Positions 1-6,850 of a DNA stretch of 6,916 bases are shown here, one piece after another (positions within the stretch are counted from its first letter, which is position 1; the number at the start of each line of letters is the position of its first letter). The position numbers and the translations under genes are program-made. Source of the DNA: Bacteroidota bacterium (GTDB lineage Bacteria > Bacteroidota > Ignavibacteria > Ignavibacteriales > Ignavibacteriaceae). The DNA is taken from the NCBI GenBank assembly GCA_021778375.1, contig JAJYCM010000142.1:1-6916 (forward strand), in the 5' to 3' direction. The notes under the pieces are model-generated. The model was not told where the DNA came from, made no database searches, and worked only from the letters and a program-made list of their open reading frames with translations.

Positions 1-1
1 A

Positions 2-1120
2 AAAATATTTAACAATTTTTCAATTCGCCAGGTGTCATTTATCCCTTTTTACAAGTTGCAATCAAAACAGATTAAAGCAGTGTATATGTCGCACGAATAT
101 CCTTTCCTGGTTGTTGTGGATAAGATTAACGGCGGAAAGGCAGATGCTATAAATGCAGGTATAAACATCGCAAAAAACCCCTTGATTACTGTTATTGATG
201 CCGATTCAATATTGGAAAGAGACTGCTTATTAAAAATCGTTCGCCCGTTTATGGAAAATGAAAATATTATCGCAGTCGGAGGTACTATCAGAGTTGCCAA
301 CGGATGCAAAATAAACCATGGCAATATGGTAAAAATAGGTCTTGCTAATTCCTGGCTGGCGCGCTTCCAAACGGTTGAGTATTTAAGAGCATTTCTATTT
401 GGAAGAAATGGCTTTGATGTTTTGAACAGCGTAATGATTATTTCGGGAGCTTTTAGCTGCTTCTCAAGAGATGCGCTAATAAATATCGGCGGATATAGAG
501 AAGGTTCTATCGGAGAAGATATGGAAATAATTTTACGTATGCATAGCGTATTTAGAAAAGAAAAACCGGAAACAAAAATTACATTTATCCCCGACCCTGT
601 CTGTTGGACAGAAGTGCCTGAACGATTAAAAATTCTTCGCAGTCAAAGAATCCGCTGGCAAAAAGGAACGATCGATAGCCTAAGACTTCACATGAAATTA
701 TTTTTCAACCCAAAGTACGGCGCTTTAGGTTTAATTGGCTTTCCATATTATGTTTTTTTTGAAATGATCGGACCTCTGATAGAAATAACCGGTTATTTTG
801 TTTTTTTCTTCTCGTTTCTTTTTAATGTTGTTTCTACTCCGTTTGCTATTGCATTTTTATCTGCTGTAATCCTGTATGGAATAGTGCTCTCAATTCTTTC
901 AGTAATTTTAGAAGAAATATCATTTAAGAAATATCCCCGACTAAAAGACCTTTTTGTTTTGTTTGGTGCTGCATTGTTTGAGAACTTTGGCTATCGTCAA
1001 CTTGTAACGTGGTGGCGGTTTAAGGCTACTATTGATTATATCGCGGGCAATCGCGGCTGGGGCAAGATGGAGAAAAAGGGATTTAATCTTCCTCCAGATG
1101 TTCAAAAAGAGAAACTATAG
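2..1120 (+). CDS. Membrane family 2 glycosyltransferase, BcsA/NodC/PgaC-like (5' end cut by window)
   Basis: This is a processive-type GT2 enzyme that would transfer sugar from a nucleotide-sugar at the inner face of the cytoplasmic membrane, probably for an exopolysaccharide or glycan; the sugar cannot be read from sequence. Counting from the first visible codon at position 2, the family motifs are NGGKAD (43-48, nucleotide binding), DAD (66-68, metal-binding DxD), SGAF (148-151), GED (171-173, catalytic acidic motif) and QRIRW (215-219, the QxxRW motif of processive enzymes). About three hydrophobic segments follow at 243-305, then a conserved-looking tail with ENFGYRQL. All key residues visible are intact. 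A GTG at position 32 could be called as the start, but the frame stays open to the left edge and reads like family sequence before it. The first GT-A strand and any N-terminal helix are also missing, so roughly 100 residues probably lie outside the window. No clear terminator follows the TAG stop. The family is confident; the product is not known. Confidence 0.9.
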   Translation, partial: KIFNNFSIRQVSFIPFYKLQSKQIKAVYMSHEYPFLVVVDKINGGKADAINAGINIAKNPLITVIDADSILERDCLLKIVRPFMENENIIAVGGTIRVANGCKINHGNMVKIGLANSWLARFQTVEYLRAFLFGRNGFDVLNSVMIISGAFSCFSRDALINIGGYREGSIGEDMEIILRMHSVFRKEKPETKITFIPDPVCWTEVPERLKILRSQRIRWQKGTIDSLRLHMKLFFNPKYGALGLIGFPYYVFFEMIGPLIEITGYFVFFFSFLFNVVSTPFAIAFLSAVILYGIVLSILSVILEEISFKKYPRLKDLFVLFGAALFENFGYRQLVTWWRFKATIDYIAGNRGWGKMEKKGFNLPPDVQKEKL

Positions 1121-1293
1121 TTTATTCTTTCACCAATTTTAACTATTCTGTAATTCCTACTTATACAACCTCAATTTGATAAATAGTTCCATTCTAAGAC
1201 AATACCTTCTCAAAATGACTTATATATCTATCAATTTTGAATCACCTCTAATTGGCCTAATATTAGCGTAGGTACTAAGAAAATAATTTTGCT

Positions 1294-1297
1294 GGAG
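1294..1297 (+). promoter_or_regulatory. Ribosome binding site GGAG deciding a TTG start
   Basis: GGAG lies 8 nt before the TTG at 1306 and 14 nt before the in-frame ATG at 1312. Usual Shine-Dalgarno spacing favours the TTG. Either choice changes only two residues (M-K) of the signal peptide and does not affect the mature protein. No convincing promoter was found in the 185-bp spacer upstream; TAATTTTG at 1284-1291 resembles the Bacteroidetes -7 element but sits too close to the start to serve. Confidence 0.6.
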
Positions 1298-1305
1298 TAT
1301 TTAAA

Positions 1306-3606
1306 TTGAAAATGAAGTTTACTTTTGCTGTAATAGTTACATTTTTTGTAATTACAATAAGTGTAGGAATCAATGCTAAAACCAAAAGCATTGCTCAAGT
1401 AACTGGACAAAATATCGGCGTCGGGATTTTCATCCCATGGCCTGTAAATGATACATATTTTACTGGTACTTATTCTGCCGAAGTTGATGGACATTCTACA
1501 AGCTTATACTGCATCGATCTTTATCACCACATGGCATATAACAGTGATTATCAGGATGTTGTATCTACAAACGATACTCTGTCTTATATATTAAATAATT
1601 ATTACCCGTTCAAAACCTCTTATCCTGAAATGCTTAGCGATGTTCATCGTGAAGCTGCGGCTGTGCAGCTTGTTCTATGGCATTTAACCGATAGCCTGAA
1701 CATTAGCTCTCTGTCCGGACAAAACAATAGCGATATTAGTGATATTAAACTAAGAGCAAACCAGATCCTTATCGATGCCCTTACTTATGCTCACAACTAT
1801 AGTCTTAAAACTTTTGTTATAAATATCCCCACTCAATCCTTTACTACAGGTTCGCCTGTTACCTTTACCGTTCAGGCTTTTAATGATCAGGGATTGGCTA
1901 TGCCTAATGTTCAAATTACTCTAACTACCACTCAGGGCACTTTAAGCATGTCTACTGCGGCCACTGACAGTGAAGGCGTGACTCCGCAGATAACCTTAAC
2001 TCCGTCTGCTGGCCAGTCCACCGCAACAATTACTGCTACCGGTATTGTCGGAATACCCTCGGGTACAAAATATTATAACGTCGCCGACCCTAACGGTAAA
2101 CAAAAACTAATACTAGCTACCCCTACCGTTGCCTCCAGAACTATTTCTCAATCTGTCAACTGGTCGGGATCATATAACTTAGTCGTTACTAAAACTGCCG
2201 ATAAAAATAATGCCGTTAATGGAGATGTAATCAATTATACTATACTTGTAAAGAACACCGGGAACGGAGATGCTCAAAATGTAAAAGTTTCAGATCAATT
2301 ATCCTCTCCGCTCGACTTTGTATCTTCCACTCCTTCCGGCGTTTATGACCCAGTATCAGGAGTTTGGAATGCCGGTACTATTGCGGCAAACGATTCCGCA
2401 ACTTTATTGATAAAAGTAAAAGTTAACTATAATAATGTTCCTTCTTTAACATATGATCTTGGAGCTGCTAATGGATTTAATTTATTCGTACTGGATACTT
2501 TAATCCAGCCTTCTTCCGATACTCAAGGAAAAGCCGCAATCGGAGGATATGCCGACTTAAGAAAATACAGCGTTGGCTATGATTTACCACCTAATTCGGG
2601 AGATGTCCTTGTCGTCGGTAATCATCTTACCTTTATAAGTGGTGCAGTTATTAACGGTAGAGCTGTTTACCAGAACTATATTACCAATACCACTCAGTTT
2701 ACTGCCGATAGCGGTATTGTTAAAGACTCTGTAATTGATTTCGAACAAGCAAGAACTCATTTGCAAAATTTATCTAATCAACTTTCCGCACTTGTAAGCA
2801 CGGATACTGTAATGGATGAATACAACCACGTTGAACTTGACGGACATAATGACACCCTTAACGTTTTCAACGTAGACGGTAGCTTAGTCTCAAGCGCAAA
2901 TAATGTTACGATTGACGCTCCAAGCGGTTCGACGGTAATTGTTAATATTTTAGGCAAGAATGTTACTATGAAAGGAGGGTTTGACGTTACTGGAACTACT
3001 ATCGACAAAGTGCTTTTAAATTTCCCGCAAGCAGATACTATTCATATTTCATACATAAATGTTATGGCTTCCATTTTAGCGCCTAATTCTGTATTAGACT
3101 TTCCTTCGGGTGTGGTCAACGGACAAGTGATTGTTCGATGCTTCTATGGCGCGGGGCAAATGAACATAAATCTTTTTGATGGAAATGTAATAAATAAGGT
3201 AAACATAGTTAACTTTGCTACTGTTATCTCAGCATCTCAAGCTAGCATGTCGGGGTTAGTAGGAAACGTTTCTCCCTCTTATTGGCTTGTAGCTAGTCAT
3301 CAAACAGGGTTAACAAACGTTGAAAACAAGCAACTTGTCCCTAAACAATTCAAACTTGAACAGAATTATCCTAATCCATTTAACCCATCTACTGTCATTT
3401 CCTTTACTGTTGATAAGGCTCAGGCTGTCAATATCTCTGTCTTTAACTTAATCGGTCAGAAGATTGCTACTTTAGTCAACCAAATGTATGCTCCCGGCGA
3501 TTACTCTGTTCAGTTCAATGCTGGTAATCTACCCAGCGGTATTTACTTCTACCGTCTTACTTCTAATGATTATGTCTCTATTAAGAAAATGATTCTAATG
3601 AAGTAA
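1306..3606 (+). CDS. T9SS-exported surface protein with thioester (TED), Ig-like, DUF11 and choice-of-anchor A domains
   Basis: This is a 766-residue exported protein and probable surface adhesin. Residues 1-24 form a signal peptide: basic MKMK, a hydrophobic stretch at about 5-22 and likely cleavage after Ala24. Residues about 35-165 resemble a thioester domain (TED, PF08341 type). LYCID places a cysteine at 69, YILNNYYP follows at 94-101, and AAAVQLVLWHLTD (117-129) places a glutamine at 121. In characterised TEDs the equivalent Cys and Gln side chains form an internal thioester that reacts with host or surface amines. Residues about 166-247 look like a Big_1/invasin Ig-like domain, and a linker containing KLILA follows. 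Residues about 288-374 match DUF11 (NYTILVKNTGNGDAQNVKVSD). Residues about 384-628 match the choice-of-anchor A domain: GAANGFNLFVLD, AAIGGYADL, GDVLVVGNHL, SILAPNSVLDF, VNGQVIV. After a linker, residues 682-766 are a T9SS type A sorting domain, cleaved on passage through the outer membrane in known cases. The only cysteines are C69 and C612. A terminator lies 32 nt after the stop, so it ends a transcript. Covalent adhesion is inference from the family; the target is unknown. Confidence 0.9.
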   Translation: MKMKFTFAVIVTFFVITISVGINAKTKSIAQVTGQNIGVGIFIPWPVNDTYFTGTYSAEVDGHSTSLYCIDLYHHMAYNSDYQDVVSTNDTLSYILNNYYPFKTSYPEMLSDVHREAAAVQLVLWHLTDSLNISSLSGQNNSDISDIKLRANQILIDALTYAHNYSLKTFVINIPTQSFTTGSPVTFTVQAFNDQGLAMPNVQITLTTTQGTLSMSTAATDSEGVTPQITLTPSAGQSTATITATGIVGIPSGTKYYNVADPNGKQKLILATPTVASRTISQSVNWSGSYNLVVTKTADKNNAVNGDVINYTILVKNTGNGDAQNVKVSDQLSSPLDFVSSTPSGVYDPVSGVWNAGTIAANDSATLLIKVKVNYNNVPSLTYDLGAANGFNLFVLDTLIQPSSDTQGKAAIGGYADLRKYSVGYDLPPNSGDVLVVGNHLTFISGAVINGRAVYQNYITNTTQFTADSGIVKDSVIDFEQARTHLQNLSNQLSALVSTDTVMDEYNHVELDGHNDTLNVFNVDGSLVSSANNVTIDAPSGSTVIVNILGKNVTMKGGFDVTGTTIDKVLLNFPQADTIHISYINVMASILAPNSVLDFPSGVVNGQVIVRCFYGAGQMNINLFDGNVINKVNIVNFATVISASQASMSGLVGNVSPSYWLVASHQTGLTNVENKQLVPKQFKLEQNYPNPFNPSTVISFTVDKAQAVNISVFNLIGQKIATLVNQMYAPGDYSVQFNAGNLPSGIYFYRLTSNDYVSIKKMILMK

Positions 3607-3638
3607 CCACCTGGTATTCTAATTGTCGTTAACACTTT

Positions 3639-3676
3639 AGAAGGCATCTTTTACATAAGATGCCTTCTGTGTTTTT
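3639..3676 (+). terminator. Intrinsic terminator after the exported protein gene
   Basis: A perfect 12-bp stem (AGAAGGCATCTT at 3639-3650 against AAGATGCCTTCT at 3657-3668) encloses a 6-nt loop (TTACAT) and is followed by TTTTT at 3672-3676. It starts 32 nt after the TAA of the exported protein gene. The minus strand lacks a T-tract after the stem, so it should act on plus-strand transcripts only. Its right arm contains an ATG (3660) in frame with the next gene, which makes that longer start unlikely. Confidence 0.85.
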
Positions 3677-3737
3677 AGTCAAAATTTCTAAAAAGTCATC
3701 AATAACGCCTAACCATTTTTACTTTTATATTTACTTT

Positions 3738-4157
3738 ATGAAATTAAAATACTTTCTATCCTGGCTTCCAGGAATTGTAATAGCAATTGGTAATGGTTCG
3801 TTAAGACAATTTGTTTACAATTTATTCTTCGATGAGCTTGAGGCTCATCAGTTATCCGCTCTTAGCTTTATATTATTCTTTGGGATCTATGTGTGGTTAA
3901 TTCTGCCCTGGCTTAAATTGTCCTCAACTGCGGAAGCGATTCGAGTCGGAGTTTTTTGGTTGACAGTCACAATTGTCTTCGAATTCATATTCGGACATTT
4001 CATAATGGGTCACCCGTGGGAAAAGCTTTTGCATGATTATAATTTTCTTAATGGACGTCTTTGGGTTATAGTTTTATTATGGACTACTATTTCTCCATAT
4101 CTCCTTTTCAGGCTCAAAAGCTCAACTGTATCGTCCCCTTCTAAACATGTAATATAA
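3738..4157 (+). CDS. Small four-helix membrane protein of unknown function
   Basis: The protein has 139 residues from the ATG at 3738. The frame runs back to an ATG at 3660, but that codon is inside the terminator stem of the preceding gene. The extra 26 residues would also add a polar stretch ahead of the natural N-terminus MKLKYFLSWLPG. No Shine-Dalgarno is visible, which is common in Bacteroidetes-like genomes. Four hydrophobic segments lie at about 4-19, 40-59, 68-90 and 107-125. Polar residues that look conserved are N19-G20-x-x-R23 at the end of helix 1, FEF (81-83) in helix 3, W94, DYN (100-102) and GRLW (106-109) before helix 4. The pattern resembles small conserved-hypothetical membrane proteins seen in many bacteria, but I know of no assigned function. 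It ends 11 bp before the convergent clpB stop, and no terminator is visible in that gap. It appears complete and monocistronic. Confidence 0.75.
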   Translation: MKLKYFLSWLPGIVIAIGNGSLRQFVYNLFFDELEAHQLSALSFILFFGIYVWLILPWLKLSSTAEAIRVGVFWLTVTIVFEFIFGHFIMGHPWEKLLHDYNFLNGRLWVIVLLWTTISPYLLFRLKSSTVSSPSKHVI

Positions 4158-4168
4158 ATAATAGACTC

Positions 4169-6802
4169 TTATTTTGCCTTCACCAACTCCTTTTTAAACT
4201 CAAGCTTCCCTTTTAATCCGACAGAAACATAAATTTTATCACCGCCGGAAAATTTGCCGGTTAATATTTCCTGCGAAAGCGGATTAATAAGATGCTTTTG
4301 AATCGATCTTTTTAGCGGGCGCGCACCGAATGTTATATCATAACCCAATCTTGCAAGCCAATCTTTTGCTTCATTATTTACATCAAGAAACATTTCTTGA
4401 TCTCCGAGCATTTTCTCTACGCGCTTAATTTGTATGTCAATAATTTCTCTAAGTTCTTTCTGCGATAGCGGCTTGAATAAAACTACTTCATCAATCCTGT
4501 TTAAAAATTCTGGGCGAATGGTTTTTCTTAGTAGTTCTACCAACTTTGAATGAAGCTCACCCATTGCATCATCAATTTGATCTTCCGATATATGTCCAAG
4601 TTTCTCCTGTATCAAATGCGAACCCAAGTTTGAAGTCATTATAATTATTGTGTTCTTAAAGTTAACAGTGCGGCCTTGATTGTCGGTTAATCTTCCATCA
4701 TCCAAAACTTGAAGAAGAATATTATAAACATCTGGATTTGCCTTTTCAATTTCATCAAGAAGAACTACTGAATAGGGCCTTCTCCTAACAGCTTCCGTTA
4801 ATTGTCCTCCTTCCTCATACCCGACATATCCCGGAGGTGCTCCGATTAATCTTGATACGGAAAATTTTTCCATGTATTCGGACATATCAATTCTGACCAT
4901 TGCGTGTTCATCATCAAAAAGATACTCCGCAAGTGCGCGCGCTAGTTCTGTTTTTCCAACTCCCGTTGTTCCTAGAAATATAAATGAGCCAATAGGCCGA
5001 TTCGCGTCCTGCAATCCGGTTCTTGATCTTCTTATTGCATTTGCAACGGCGTTTACAGCTTCATCCTGTCCAACAACTCTTGAGTGAAGCTCGTCTTCTA
5101 ATTTTAAAAGTTTTACTCTTTCACTTTCCAACATTTTACTTACAGGAATCCCGGTCCACTTCGCAACTACTTCAGCAACATCTTCGGCATCAACTTCTTC
5201 TTTAAGCATCCTCTGATTTTTTTGAATTTCAGCGAGACTATTTGTTTCATTATGAAGTTCCTTCTCTAATGAAGAAATTTTTCCATAACGAAGCTCCGCA
5301 ACTTTTCCGAGGTCACCTTCCCTTTCAAATTTTTCAGCTTGAAGTTTTGCTCCTTCTACTTCACTTTTCATCGCTCTTATTTTTTGTATCTTTTTCTTTT
5401 CAAGCTCCCAATGAAGCTTAAGCTTATTCCTTTCTTCTACAAGTCCACTCATCTCCTCTTTTAGTTCAACCAGTCTTTTAATAGAAGCATCGTCTTTTTC
5501 TCTTTTCAAAGCTTCATTTTCTATCTCAAGCTGCTTAATTTTTCTTTCAATTACATCAAGCTCCTCAGGCATCGAGTCAATTTCAATTCTTAATTTTGAT
5601 GCAGCTTCATCAATAAGGTCGATTGCTTTATCGGGAAGAAATCTATCCGTTATATATCTGCTCGACAGTTGAGTTGCGGCTATAATAGCACCGTCTGTAA
5701 TTCTAACCCCATGATGAACTTCATAACGATTTTTCAGTCCGCGTAAAATTGAAATTGTATCTTCTTCCGAAGGTTCTGTTATAAGCACAGGCTGAAATCT
5801 TCTTTCAAGAGCTGCATCTTTTTCGATATACTTTTTATATTCATTTAATGTAGTTGCACCGATTGCATGAAGCTCACCACGTGCGAGAGCGGGTTTTAAT
5901 ATATTCGCAGCATCCATTGAACCGGAAACAGCACCAGCACCGACAAGTGTATGGAGCTCATCAATAAAAAGTATTATTTCACCGTTGGATTCTTCAACCT
6001 CTTTAATTACTGCTTTGATTCTTTCTTCAAATTGTCCTCTGAATTGAGTGCCAGCAATAAGAGTTCCCATATCCAAAGCCATTATCGTTTTTGACTTTAA
6101 ATTTTCCGGTACATCGCCCGAAATAATACGATGTGCTATTCCTTCTGCAATTGCTGTTTTACCAACACCGGGTTCGCCTATTAATACAGGATTATTTTTT
6201 GTCCTTCTTGAAAGCACTTGAAGAACTCTTCTGATCTCTTCATCTCTTCCGATTACTGGGTCAAGCTTACCTGCTTTAGCAAGCTCGTTCAAATTGTTTC
6301 CATATTTCTTTAAAGCTTGATACGTGTCTTCGGAATTTTGCGAGGTTACTCTTTGACTGCCGCGAACATCTTTTAATGCCGAAAGAGTTTCTTCGTGGGA
6401 AATCCCATTATCGCGTAAAAGCTGTCCCGCCTTTCCGTCTGATGAAGAAAGTGCAAGCAGAATGTGCTCGGTCGAAATGAACTCATCCTTTAATGCTCTT
6501 GCCTCTTCTGCGGCAATATCAAATAGCTTAAACGCCACACTGGACATTTGCTGATTACTAACACCTGAACCGCTTACCTTGGGAAGGCTTTCAAGAAGCT
6601 CATTAGTTTTAACTTTTAAACGAGAAATGTTTCCCCCCGTTTTTTGAATAATTGTTTCCGCAATATTTCCAGTTTCCTGAATTAAAGCAGCAAGTATATG
6701 ATCCGGTTCAACTATTTGATTATTATAATTTTGAGCAATCTCAAGAGAAGATTGTACAACCTCTTGTGCTTTTACTGTTAACCTGCTAAGATTAAATGCC
6801 AT
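4169..6802 (-). CDS. clpB: ATP-dependent chaperone ClpB (Hsp100 disaggregase)
   Basis: ClpB forms a cytoplasmic hexamer that, with DnaK/DnaJ/GrpE, pulls polypeptides out of aggregates. The 877 residues are close to the usual length (about 860). Two Clp_N repeats occupy about 3-145. NBD1 carries Walker A GEPGVGKT (209-216), Walker B LFIDELH (278-284), sensor GATT (315-318) and arginine-finger ERRF (333-336). A full coiled-coil middle domain spans about 405-535, which separates ClpB from ClpA and ClpC. NBD2 has Walker A GTTGVGKT (611-618), pore loop GYVG (658-661), Walker B VLLDEIEKA (680-688), TSNLGS (723-728), RPEFLNRID (763-771) and sensor-2 GARPLKR (826-832). No IGF/IGL-type ClpP-docking loop is seen, in keeping with a disaggregase. 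Two small departures are Phe254 instead of the usual Tyr in the NBD1 pore loop (GTQFRG), and Thr612 where Pro is usual in Walker A of NBD2. The ATG at 6802 is supported by AGGAAGGA 8 nt upstream. Confidence 0.97.
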   Translation of the reverse strand: MAFNLSRLTVKAQEVVQSSLEIAQNYNNQIVEPDHILAALIQETGNIAETIIQKTGGNISRLKVKTNELLESLPKVSGSGVSNQQMSSVAFKLFDIAAEEARALKDEFISTEHILLALSSSDGKAGQLLRDNGISHEETLSALKDVRGSQRVTSQNSEDTYQALKKYGNNLNELAKAGKLDPVIGRDEEIRRVLQVLSRRTKNNPVLIGEPGVGKTAIAEGIAHRIISGDVPENLKSKTIMALDMGTLIAGTQFRGQFEERIKAVIKEVEESNGEIILFIDELHTLVGAGAVSGSMDAANILKPALARGELHAIGATTLNEYKKYIEKDAALERRFQPVLITEPSEEDTISILRGLKNRYEVHHGVRITDGAIIAATQLSSRYITDRFLPDKAIDLIDEAASKLRIEIDSMPEELDVIERKIKQLEIENEALKREKDDASIKRLVELKEEMSGLVEERNKLKLHWELEKKKIQKIRAMKSEVEGAKLQAEKFEREGDLGKVAELRYGKISSLEKELHNETNSLAEIQKNQRMLKEEVDAEDVAEVVAKWTGIPVSKMLESERVKLLKLEDELHSRVVGQDEAVNAVANAIRRSRTGLQDANRPIGSFIFLGTTGVGKTELARALAEYLFDDEHAMVRIDMSEYMEKFSVSRLIGAPPGYVGYEEGGQLTEAVRRRPYSVVLLDEIEKANPDVYNILLQVLDDGRLTDNQGRTVNFKNTIIIMTSNLGSHLIQEKLGHISEDQIDDAMGELHSKLVELLRKTIRPEFLNRIDEVVLFKPLSQKELREIIDIQIKRVEKMLGDQEMFLDVNNEAKDWLARLGYDITFGARPLKRSIQKHLINPLSQEILTGKFSGGDKIYVSVGLKGKLEFKKELVKAK

Positions 6803-6810
6803 AATATTTT

Positions 6811-6818
6811 TCCTTCCT
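6811..6818 (-). promoter_or_regulatory. Shine-Dalgarno of clpB (AGGAAGGA)
   Basis: On the minus strand AGGAAGGA ends 8 nt before the clpB ATG, a strong match at normal spacing. It fixes the start of clpB and contrasts with the small membrane protein gene, which has none. Its upstream two bases fall within the palindrome at 6817-6846. Confidence 0.8.
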
Positions 6819-6846
6819 GGGTATCGAATTTAAATGCGTCACCCAG
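6817..6846. promoter_or_regulatory. Imperfect 30-bp palindrome in the clpB leader, possible operator
   Basis: Outer arms CTGGGT (6817-6822) and ACCCAG (6841-6846), inner CG/GC pairs (6825-6826 with 6837-6838) and a central ATTTAAAT (6828-6835) all share one centre at 6831.5. In total 12 of 15 positions per half are complementary. It sits directly against the clpB Shine-Dalgarno, where a bound repressor or an RNA hairpin could limit expression. It does not match the CIRCE element bound by HrcA. The role is inferred only from position and symmetry. Confidence 0.4.
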
Positions 6847-6850
6847 CTAA

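Noticed and set aside
32..34. GTG as the true start of the glycosyltransferase
   Set aside because: The frame is open upstream to the window edge, reads like family sequence there, and the catalytic domain lacks its first strand if started at 32. The gene is cut by the window.
1106..1130. AT-rich palindrome AAACTATAGTTT (1112-1123) with flanking AAAGA/TCTTT arms at the stop of the glycosyltransferase, as a terminator
   Set aside because: It has almost no loop and very low GC, and no proper T-tract follows; it is more likely chance in AT-rich sequence.
1284..1291. TAATTTTG as a Bacteroidetes-type -7 promoter element
   Set aside because: It matches TAnnTTTG, but there is no TTTG at the expected distance upstream and it would place the transcript start on the ribosome binding site.
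1231..1494. Minus-strand open frame across the spacer and the start of the exported protein
   Set aside because: It mostly overlaps the signal peptide and TED coding sequence, has no recognisable features and is a shadow frame.
2167..2427. Intramolecular isopeptide bond domain in the stalk, as in Gram-positive pilins
   Set aside because: The DUF11-like stretch shows no recognisable Lys-Glu/Asp-Asn triad that I could place with confidence.
4872..5205. Plus-strand open frames within clpB
   Set aside because: They lie antisense to the conserved NBD2 and middle domain of ClpB and have low-complexity, unconvincing products.
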